Assembly: GCA_002491115.1 (NCBI GenBank)
Contig: DKVI01000040.1
Location: 1,226 to 12,845, forward strand
Source of the DNA: Lachnospiraceae bacterium UBA7182
Lineage (GTDB): Bacteria > Bacillota > Clostridia > Lachnospirales > Lachnospiraceae
DNA: 11,620 nucleotides
Direction: 5' to 3'
The position numbers and the translations under genes are program-made. The notes beneath the pieces were generated by a model. It made no database searches. It had not been told where the DNA came from and saw only the letters and a list, made by a program, of their open reading frames with translations. Numbering within the stretch: position 1 is the stretch's first letter; the number at the start of each line of letters is the position of its first letter. This document shows positions 6,569 to 11,620 of this stretch, piece after piece.

Positions 6569-6597
6569 TTGTTTTTTTTACGGATTAAACATATAAT
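6569..6597 (+). promoter_or_regulatory. hicB: Promoter of the hicB-hicA pair
   Basis: Plus-strand TTGTTT, 17 bases, TATAAT, with T-rich tracts upstream that could act as an UP element. The predicted start near 6604 falls within a 14-bp palindrome and gives a leader of about 59 nt before the hicB ATG. Confidence 0.6.
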
Positions 6598-6610
6598 CCT
6601 TATATAAGGA
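6597..6610. promoter_or_regulatory. 14-bp palindrome at the hicBA transcription start, possible operator
   Basis: TCCTTATATAAGGA is a perfect palindrome. It shares one base with the -10 element and covers the predicted start site, a classic position for an autorepressor of a toxin-antitoxin operon. Which protein would bind it is unclear. Confidence 0.45.
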
Positions 6611-6662
6611 AAAGTACACTCAAAAAAATATAGAAAAGCCTAAAATCAGGGAGGTATCTTAT

Positions 6663-6881
6663 ATGGAATATGTTGTGAATTTTGTTTGGGACAATGAAGC
6701 ATGTGTCTGGATTGCAACCAGTGATGATATTCCTGGTCTTGTACTGGAATCCGGCTCATTTGACGCTTTATTAGAGCGTGTCCGCATTGCCGTTCCGGAA
6801 TTGCTTTCTTTAAATAAATCTTCTGGCCTTCCCATCTCCTTATCATTCCTGTCAGAGCGCCACGAAAGGATGGTCTTATAA
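6663..6881 (+). CDS. hicB: HicB-like antitoxin (DUF1902 type)
   Basis: A 72-residue protein with the HicB-like partial RNase H fold typical of DUF1902: YVVNFVWDNEACVWIATSDDIPGL at residues 3-26, followed by the helix DALLERVRIAVPELLSLN. Members bind and neutralise a HicA mRNA interferase. The start ATG follows AGGGAGG by 8 nt. Its TAA overlaps the hicA ATG by one base, so the two are translationally coupled. The order is antitoxin then toxin, the reverse of classical hicAB but common in DUF1902 pairs. No C-terminal ribbon-helix-helix or helix-turn-helix domain is evident; the protein ends soon after the core fold, so autoregulation may need another factor. It is on the opposite strand to all other genes here, suggesting a laterally acquired module. 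Confidence 0.85.
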   Translation: MEYVVNFVWDNEACVWIATSDDIPGLVLESGSFDALLERVRIAVPELLSLNKSSGLPISLSFLSERHERMVL

Positions 6882-7075
6882 TGGCAGAATATGAAAAGAA
6901 GGTACGAGACATACTTTCCCAAAATGGCTGCATTTTTAAACGGCGTGGAAAAGGCGACCATGATATATGGTACAGCCCAATCACCAACCGCCATATAACC
7001 GTCGATACAAAGATAAAATCCCGCCATACAGCAAATGCCATTATGAAGCAAAGCGGTATTAACCATAAATTCTAA
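6881..7075 (+). CDS. hicA: HicA-type toxin (YcfA/HicA mRNA interferase)
   Basis: A 64-residue protein of the HicA/YcfA family, a double-stranded-RNA-binding fold that cleaves mRNA independently of codon context. Visible hallmarks are an N-terminal helix (residues 3-14), FKRRGKGDHDIWYSP (19-33) with H27 as the expected catalytic histidine, a NRHITVD strand, and the C-terminal helix ANAIMKQSGI (51-60). All key parts are present, so the toxin looks intact. It is coupled to hicB by a one-base stop/start overlap and probably has no promoter of its own. No convincing terminator follows. Confidence 0.88.
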   Translation: MAEYEKKVRDILSQNGCIFKRRGKGDHDIWYSPITNRHITVDTKIKSRHTANAIMKQSGINHKF

Positions 7076-7480
7076 AGGGACTGATGTTTTTATGATCTTG
7101 CATAAAGAATCTAATGTCTGATGATGTTCTGGAAGAAAACAGGCTGAATCTGGCTCATAAAGGGGAGTTACCCGCTTTTTACGAGTAATCAGCATTTCTG
7201 TTTTAGTCAGCACACTGTTTAACATGATTGCAGACCGCCATATCCTTTTTCTGCAATTCGCCATCTCTTGTACCTTCCATTTTGTCAGTCCGTATTTCTT
7301 TATCATACGGTACCTTGTCTTGACTTTCTTCCATTGTTTCCAATAGACTGCCCTGATCCTGTGCCAGCTTCATGGCTCTGTATTCATTCCCCCATCCGTT
7401 GTTCCTCTCCGCCAGCTCCCTGATTTTATTCCTCATCTTTTCTGAATACCCCTCCGCTGATCACTCCTGCGTTGAGATAT
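7076..7480. other. Stretch between convergent hicA and rlmD with no recognised gene
   Basis: This 405-base stretch separates the plus-strand hicBA pair from minus-strand rlmD. It contains one uncertain minus-strand frame (7203-7436). I see no tRNA, direct repeats or insertion-sequence ends. A weak GGG/CCC hairpin flanked by A and T runs lies at 7159-7180 but is too short to call as a terminator. The segment may be the scar of past insertion or deletion. Confidence 0.5.
7203..7436 (-). CDS. Uncertain 77-residue hypothetical protein
   Basis: An open frame of 77 codons begins 44 nt after the rlmD stop on the same strand. I do not recognise it. It is hydrophilic and highly charged (rich in Glu, Lys, Asp and Gln), without a membrane segment or signal peptide. 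Its codon choice (CTG GCG GAG, GAA, AAA) looks coding. Against it, the only Shine-Dalgarno-like sequence, GGAGGGG, lies about 12 nt before the ATG, farther than ideal, and no motif is visible. It may be a small accessory protein or a remnant of a larger gene; a chance frame is also possible. Confidence 0.3.
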   Translation of the reverse strand: MRNKIRELAERNNGWGNEYRAMKLAQDQGSLLETMEESQDKVPYDKEIRTDKMEGTRDGELQKKDMAVCNHVKQCAD

Positions 7481-8881
7481 TTATGGATTAACGTTAAGTT
7501 TTGAAAGCAACACGATACTTTCCACATTCGCCGACCACGGAAACATGTCCACGCAGCACGCTTTCTCCACCCGATACCCGCACTCTGTCAGCATCTCCAG
7601 GTCTCTTGCCAGGCTGGTGGGTTTACAGGAGATATAAAGCATCCGCTCCACGCCATAGTCAATGATCTTTTTAAGCGCTTTGGGATGAATGCCGTCCCGG
7701 GGCGGATCCAGTACGATAAAATCCGGCTTCTCCCGGATCATATCCAGCATTTTTAATACGTCTCCGGCGATAAATTCACAGTTTGTCAGACCGTTTTTTA
7801 CGGCGTTTTCCTTTGCGGCTTCCACGGCCTCCTCCACGATTTCCACCCCGATGACTTTCTTTGCCACCGGCGCCAGGATTTGCGCGATGGTTCCGGTTCC
7901 GCTGTACAGATCGTAGATCACCTGATCTTTCGTATCCCCTATATAAGAACGGGCTGTCCGATAGAGGATTTCCGCCCCCAGAGAATTAGTCTGAAAAAAG
8001 GAAAAAGGGGTAATCCGAAAGGTAAGTCCCAACAGATTTTCATAAAAAAAATCCTCTCCATAGAGCGTTTCCGTCCTGTCGTTTTGCACCACATCTGCCA
8101 GACTGTCATTTTCCGTATGAAGGATTCCTTTCAGCTTCCCTTCCAGCGGAAGTTTCAACAGCCTGTCCTTCCAGGATGCCAGAAGTTCCCGCTCATCCAG
8201 GCCATCCAGACAGTCTCTCTGGGTCGTCGTCACCAGATCTGCCAGAATCTCCCCTGTTTTTGTCCCTTTCCTGATCAGCAGATGACGCAGGTAGCCTACA
8301 TGCCTCATTTTATGATAAAAAGGTATGTCCTGCCCATAAAAGAAATCCCGTGTCTCTTTTAAAATTTTTCCAAAATCCGGCTCCGCGATCTGACAACCGT
8401 CCACGGTCACAACATCATAAAAGCTCCCTCTTTTATGCATCCCCAGGGTCAGAGGGCCGTCCTTTACCTCATCTCCGAAAGAATATTCCATCTTGTTGCG
8501 GTAACCATAAGCGCGGGGGCTTTCTTTTATGCCCTCAAATCTATAAGAAACATCCTGACCGGTCAGCGCCTGGTCAAGAAGCTCTTTTACCTGCTGTTCC
8601 TTTAACCTGAGCTGTTCTTCATAGGGCAGGCTCTGGTACGTACAGCCTCCGCAGTCTTTAAAATGACGGCAGCGGGGCTCACACTCCAGCGGTGACTGTT
8701 CCAGCACTTCCAGAATACGCCCTTCTGCCTTTCCTCTGCGCACTTTACTGACCAGAAAGCGCACCTTCTGTCCCGGCACACCGTTTTTTACAGTCACATT
8801 CTGTCCTTCTGCCTCAATCCAGCCTTTACTGGGAAACGAAACTTTCTGAATCACGCCTTCATAGATCTGTCCTTTTTTCAT
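7481..8881 (-). CDS. rlmD: 23S rRNA (uracil-C5)-methyltransferase (RlmD/RlmCD, RumA family)
   Basis: A 466-residue SAM-dependent enzyme that methylates uracil C5 in 23S rRNA (U1939, and in Gram-positives often also U747). An N-terminal TRAM domain (about 1-60) precedes the iron-sulfur motif C71-x5-C77-G-G-C80 with C163 as fourth ligand. The methyltransferase domain shows DLYSGTGTIAQ (324-334) for SAM binding, LDPPRDG (391-397), the catalytic cysteine C419 in YISCKPTSLARDL and the base E454 in NVES. The length is normal and every key residue is present. The ATG at 8881 follows AGGAGG with 6 nt spacing. A terminator lies just upstream, between it and the acidic membrane protein gene, so either its transcription depends on read-through or a promoter lies inside the upstream gene. 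The choice between RlmD and RlmCD specificity cannot be made from sequence. Confidence 0.95.
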   Translation of the reverse strand: MKKGQIYEGVIQKVSFPSKGWIEAEGQNVTVKNGVPGQKVRFLVSKVRRGKAEGRILEVLEQSPLECEPRCRHFKDCGGCTYQSLPYEEQLRLKEQQVKELLDQALTGQDVSYRFEGIKESPRAYGYRNKMEYSFGDEVKDGPLTLGMHKRGSFYDVVTVDGCQIAEPDFGKILKETRDFFYGQDIPFYHKMRHVGYLRHLLIRKGTKTGEILADLVTTTQRDCLDGLDERELLASWKDRLLKLPLEGKLKGILHTENDSLADVVQNDRTETLYGEDFFYENLLGLTFRITPFSFFQTNSLGAEILYRTARSYIGDTKDQVIYDLYSGTGTIAQILAPVAKKVIGVEIVEEAVEAAKENAVKNGLTNCEFIAGDVLKMLDMIREKPDFIVLDPPRDGIHPKALKKIIDYGVERMLYISCKPTSLARDLEMLTECGYRVEKACCVDMFPWSANVESIVLLSKLNVNP

Positions 8882-8907
8882 TCATATCCTCCTGAAATCC
8901 AATATAT

Positions 8908-8933
8908 AAAAAGGGCTGTCTATGCGACAACCC
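8908..8933 (-). terminator. Intrinsic terminator between the acidic membrane protein gene and rlmD
   Basis: On the minus strand, GGGTTGTC and GACAGCCC form an 8-bp stem with one G-U pair around a 5-nt loop (GCATA), followed by TTTTTATA. It lies 9 nt after the stop at 8943 and ends only about 27 nt before the rlmD start. Confidence 0.8.
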
Positions 8934-8942
8934 CCTATCCGT

Positions 8943-9224
8943 CTATTCCTCTGTCTTTTCTGCTTCCTCTTCCTCATCGTCATCATCAAAGAAGTCGTCT
9001 TCAAAGTCTTCGTCGAAGTCTTCATCGAAATCATCAAGATAATCCGGAGTAAAGAAACGATACACCGCGTACGCAATCCCCGCTACTGCGAGCACAGCCC
9101 CTATGATAATAAAAATCCACATGACTGCGTTCTGTTTTTTCTCTTCTTCTTTCTTAATATGAAGCAGTTCTCCAAGCATCTCGTTGGTTTTCGCAGCATT
9201 GACAATATCTTCCACATGTTTCAT
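8943..9224 (-). CDS. Small single-pass membrane protein with a highly acidic C-terminal tail
   Basis: A 93-residue protein of unknown function. An N-terminal amphipathic segment (1-22) and a charged KKEEEKK stretch precede one hydrophobic helix at about 34-56 (VMWIFIIIGAVLAVAGIAYAV). A tail (about 61-93) made almost entirely of Asp, Glu and Phe follows. The ATG at 9224 has AGAGAGG 8 nt upstream; a TTG at 9245 would place that site inside the gene, so the shorter form is preferred. The gene has its own extended -10 promoter and is followed by a terminator, so it appears to be mostly a single-gene unit. I recall similar small proteins in clostridial genomes but cannot name a family. The acidic tail may bind cations or basic partners; orientation in the membrane is uncertain. 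Confidence 0.7.
   Translation of the reverse strand: MKHVEDIVNAAKTNEMLGELLHIKKEEEKKQNAVMWIFIIIGAVLAVAGIAYAVYRFFTPDYLDDFDEDFDEDFEDDFFDDDDEEEEAEKTEE
8995..9036. repeat. Imperfect 12-bp tandem repeat encoding the acidic tail
   Basis: Three and a half units of about 12 bases (such as TCTTCGTCGAAG and TCTTCATCGAAA on the plus strand) encode repeated Phe-Asp-Glu-Asp units of the membrane protein tail. The units differ at a few bases. Length could vary between strains by slippage in multiples of four residues. Confidence 0.6.
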
Positions 9225-9232
9225 AACGGATA

Positions 9233-9239
9233 CCTCTCT
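9233..9239 (-). promoter_or_regulatory. Ribosome binding site deciding the acidic membrane protein start
   Basis: Minus-strand AGAGAGG, 8 nt before the ATG at 9224 and inside the longer frame that would start at TTG 9245. Confidence 0.6.
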
Positions 9240-9261
9240 TCTCAAAATATAATTGTTATTT

Positions 9262-9270
9262 AGTATACCA
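9262..9270 (-). promoter_or_regulatory. Extended -10 promoter of the acidic membrane protein gene
   Basis: Minus-strand TGG-TATACT, an extended -10 element, lies between the pcrA stop and the small gene. No clear -35 is seen. The start would be near 9255, about 30 nt before the ATG. Confidence 0.5.
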
Positions 9271-9287
9271 TACTTTCTGCGAAAATA

Positions 9288-11510
9288 CTATAGACTTTCA
9301 ACTTTTTTTAACCTGGCAAAAGACGCGAACATTCTTTTGACTCCGACTTTTTCAAAGTCTACTTTCACTTCATAGTCCCTTCCACCGTCCGCGATCTCCA
9401 GTACTGTGCCTTTTCCGAATTTTACATGGGACACCCTGTCCCCCACTTTATATTCCAGGCTGTCCGCTTTGACTACTTTAAATTGCTGCGGATCGAAAGT
9501 CTTTGCCTTGAAAGCTTCTTTCGCCCGGGCATGCGCCATATCTTTCTGAGACGGCCGCACAGCAGGCGCATTACATGGGGTTCCTCTGCCTACCAGATCT
9601 GACGGAACTTCCAGGATAAAACGCGAAATATTATTATACTGATTTTCCCCTCTTACCTTTCGGGCTCTGGCGGCAGTCATGGTCAGTTCTTTCATAGCCC
9701 TTGTGATTCCCACATAACATAAACGCCGTTCTTCCTCAATCTCCTGCACTGCGTTCTCCGCCGCAATGGACATATAGCTGGGAAATATGCCGTCTTCCAT
9801 ACCTGCCATATATACATAAGGAAATTCCAAGCCTTTGGCACTATGTAATGTCATCAGAAGAACCCGGTTATCGCCGTCTTCCAGGCTGTCGATATCCGCA
9901 ACCAGAGCAACTTCCTCCAAAAATCCTCTAAGATCCGGCTCTGCTGCCTGTTCTTCATATGCTGCCGCCTTGTTCAGCAGCTCATCTATATTTCCCAGGC
10001 GCGCTTCTGCTTCTTCGGTTTCTTCCGCTTTCAGATCCCGGACATAACCGGTCTGATCCAGGATTTCCTCAATCAGTCCTTTTACAGAAATATCAGAAAG
10101 TTTCAGCCTGCACGCATGGATCAGATGAACAAAAGGCTGAATCTTAAGCGCCGCTTTCCCAAGCCCCGGCACCGTGTCCATATCTTCCAGCGCTTCAAAA
10201 AAACTCATACCCTGGGCGTCCGCGTAGCTTTGCACTTTATTCAGCGTTACAGAGCCGATCCCCCGTCTGGGCACGTTGATGATCCGGCGCACGGCAAGAT
10301 CGTCTTTTCCGTTATCAATCGTTTTCAGATAAGCCAGCACATCTTTGATCTCTTTACGTGAATAAAAGTTTACGCCGCCGACAATCTTATACGGTATATT
10401 TGCCATAAGAAATTTTTCTTCAAACAGGCGGGACTGGGCGTTGGTTCTGTATAAAACGGCAAAATCTTTATAGTGTTCTGCCTTTTCCTCCATTTTCTTC
10501 CGTATATCCCCTGCGATATATTCTGCTTCCTCATATCCCGTCTGGAACTGCCTGCAGACAATCGGTTTACCAGGTCCGTTATCCGTCCAGAGCACTTTTT
10601 CTTTGCGTCCTTTATTATGAGAAATCACACTGTTGGCTGCATCCAGAATATTCTGCGTAGAGCGGTAGTTCTGTTCCAGTTTGACCGTTCTCGCATTCGG
10701 AAATACTTTCTCAAAATTCAGGATATTTTCAATATTGGCTCCCCTGAACTTATAGATGGACTGATCGTCGTCCCCCACCACACAGAGATTCTTATATTTT
10801 TCCGCCAGCAGGCTTAGAAATTTAAACTGCACCGTATTCGTATCCTGGTACTCGTCCACCAGAACATAACGGAAACGATCCTGGTAATATTCCAGCACAT
10901 CCGGACAGCTTTGGAACAATTCCACTGTCTTCATCAGCAGATCGTCAAAATCCAGCGCATTGTTCTTCTCTAATTCTTTCTGATATTCCACGTAGGCTTC
11001 GGCTGCCTTCTCCATCCAGAAATCCCCTTTGGCGTCCAGTTTAAATTCCTCCGGCGGTTTATATTCATTTTTTGCATGAGAAATGATATTTAACAGCTTT
11101 TGCTCTTTAAACAGTTTTGTATCCGTCTGCAGACGCCCGCAGACATTTTTCATGACCGTCTTCTGATCCTCCGTGTCATAGATGGTAAATCGGTTATCAT
11201 ACCCGATCCGGTCTATATATCTGTGAAGAATCCTGACACAGGCAGAGTGGAAAGTACTCACCCATATACTTTCAGAGCCGAATCCCACAAGCCTGTCCAC
11301 CCGTTCCCGCATCTCGCCCGCCGCTTTGTTTGTGAACGTAATGGCAAGAATATTCCATGGATTCACGCCGCATGTCTCAATCAGATGAGCGATCCGGTAA
11401 GTAAGCACCCGGGTCTTCCCTGAACCTGCCCCCGCCAGGATCAAAAGCGGCCCCTCTGTATGCAGCACTGCGTCTTTTTGCTGCTCATTTAATAATTCTA
11501 AATCGTTCAT
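9288..11510 (-). CDS. pcrA: ATP-dependent DNA helicase PcrA (UvrD/Rep family, superfamily 1)
   Basis: Essential 3'-5' helicase of Gram-positives that acts in nucleotide excision repair, removal of RecA filaments and rolling-circle plasmid replication. All superfamily 1A motifs are present (740-residue numbering): Q motif LNEQQ (7-11), Walker A AGAGSGKT (26-33), Ia ITFTNKAAGEMRER (57-70), II VDEYQDTN (218-225), III VVGDDDQSIYKFRGA (244-258), IV QNYRS (280-284), V TLHSAKGLEFPYVY (554-567) and VI EERRLCYVGITRA (593-605). A C-terminal Tudor-like domain (about 686-738, DRVSHVKFGKGTV...) is the part that contacts RNA polymerase in PcrA. The length is normal. Two ATGs lie six bases apart; 11510 has 7 nt spacing from AAGGAG and 11516 only 1 nt, so 11510 is preferred. 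It has its own promoter near the right edge. Confidence 0.97.
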   Translation of the reverse strand: MNDLELLNEQQKDAVLHTEGPLLILAGAGSGKTRVLTYRIAHLIETCGVNPWNILAITFTNKAAGEMRERVDRLVGFGSESIWVSTFHSACVRILHRYIDRIGYDNRFTIYDTEDQKTVMKNVCGRLQTDTKLFKEQKLLNIISHAKNEYKPPEEFKLDAKGDFWMEKAAEAYVEYQKELEKNNALDFDDLLMKTVELFQSCPDVLEYYQDRFRYVLVDEYQDTNTVQFKFLSLLAEKYKNLCVVGDDDQSIYKFRGANIENILNFEKVFPNARTVKLEQNYRSTQNILDAANSVISHNKGRKEKVLWTDNGPGKPIVCRQFQTGYEEAEYIAGDIRKKMEEKAEHYKDFAVLYRTNAQSRLFEEKFLMANIPYKIVGGVNFYSRKEIKDVLAYLKTIDNGKDDLAVRRIINVPRRGIGSVTLNKVQSYADAQGMSFFEALEDMDTVPGLGKAALKIQPFVHLIHACRLKLSDISVKGLIEEILDQTGYVRDLKAEETEEAEARLGNIDELLNKAAAYEEQAAEPDLRGFLEEVALVADIDSLEDGDNRVLLMTLHSAKGLEFPYVYMAGMEDGIFPSYMSIAAENAVQEIEEERRLCYVGITRAMKELTMTAARARKVRGENQYNNISRFILEVPSDLVGRGTPCNAPAVRPSQKDMAHARAKEAFKAKTFDPQQFKVVKADSLEYKVGDRVSHVKFGKGTVLEIADGGRDYEVKVDFEKVGVKRMFASFARLKKVESL

Positions 11511-11517
11511 AGTCATT

Positions 11518-11523
11518 CTCCTT
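11518..11523 (-). promoter_or_regulatory. Ribosome binding site deciding the pcrA start
   Basis: Minus-strand AAGGAG. Spacing is 7 nt to the ATG at 11510 and 1 nt to the ATG at 11516. Confidence 0.7.
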
Positions 11524-11553
11524 TTTATCCCCGTGCTAAAACCCCGCGTATTT

Positions 11554-11582
11554 ATTTTATCACAAGAACAGATGTTTTACAA
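11554..11582 (-). promoter_or_regulatory. Promoter of pcrA
   Basis: Minus-strand TTGTAA, 17 bases, TAAAAT, with an additional TG one base before the -10. Four of six -35 bases match. The start would be near 11547, giving a leader of about 37 nt. The remaining bases to the window edge (11583-11620) contain no supportable gene. Confidence 0.65.
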
Positions 11583-11620
11583 ATATTTTCAAAAAGTGAC
11601 TAGGGTTGTTTCACGAAGGT

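Noticed and set aside
7159..7180. Possible bidirectional terminator between hicA and rlmD
   Set aside because: Only a 3-bp GGG/CCC stem with a mismatched A/T extension; too weak to call.
6659..7306. Open frame of 215 codons on the minus strand antisense to hicB and hicA
   Set aside because: Most of it is the antisense of two recognised genes; no family motif and no ribosome binding site were seen.
9271..9291. Inverted repeat just after the pcrA stop (GTATTTTC and GAAAGTAT on the minus strand)
   Set aside because: The stem relies on G-U pairs and is AT-rich, and no T-run follows, so it does not qualify as a terminator.
11590..11620. Possible end of an upstream gene or terminator at the right edge (GTGA and TCAC followed by five T residues on the minus strand)
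   Set aside because: A 4-bp stem with an 11-nt loop is not convincing, and too few bases remain to judge any coding frame.

Overview
The window looks like chromosomal DNA of a low-to-moderate G+C Firmicute, most likely a gut clostridium of the Lachnospiraceae type. This is inferred from strong AGGAGG ribosome binding sites, clustered phosphotransferase (PTS) genes with a PRD-domain regulator, a PcrA-type helicase and an RlmCD/RumA-type rRNA methyltransferase. No rRNA, tRNA, CRISPR array or insertion sequence was seen. Nearly all genes lie on the minus strand, so the window reads from right to left; only the small hicB-hicA pair is on the plus strand.

Right part (about 7481-11620, minus strand): pcrA (DNA helicase) has a good promoter near the right edge. 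It is followed by a 93-residue membrane protein with a very acidic tail and its own extended -10 promoter, then an intrinsic terminator, then rlmD (23S rRNA uracil methyltransferase). These look like conserved chromosomal genes.

Middle (about 6504-7480): a HicB/HicA-type toxin-antitoxin pair on the plus strand, antitoxin first, with its own promoter and a 14-bp palindrome at the expected transcription start. A 405-bp stretch between hicA and rlmD holds one uncertain 77-codon open frame and nothing else recognisable.

Left part (1-6503, minus strand): two adjacent PTS transcription units. The upstream unit encodes an ascorbate-family EIIB, a 694-residue PRD regulator carrying its own EIIB and EIIA domains, and an ascorbate-family (UlaA/SgaT) EIIC; it ends at a clear intrinsic terminator. 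The downstream unit has its own extended -10 promoter and encodes fructose-family EIIB, EIIA, an allulose-6-phosphate 3-epimerase (AlsE family) and a fructose-family EIIC cut off by the window edge. My reading is that the second unit imports a ketohexose-type sugar as its phosphate, and that the epimerase converts it into a glycolytic sugar phosphate; D-allulose is the best guess. The first unit has no free-standing EIIA, so its permease is probably served by the EIIA domain of the regulator or by the EIIA of the second unit.

The most unusual parts are the pairing of the AlsE-type epimerase with a complete fructose-family PTS, the regulator that may double as a transporter component, and the complicated leader in front of the first PTS unit (two candidate promoters, a terminator-like hairpin and a strong ribosome binding site without a normal start codon). 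None is proven from sequence alone.
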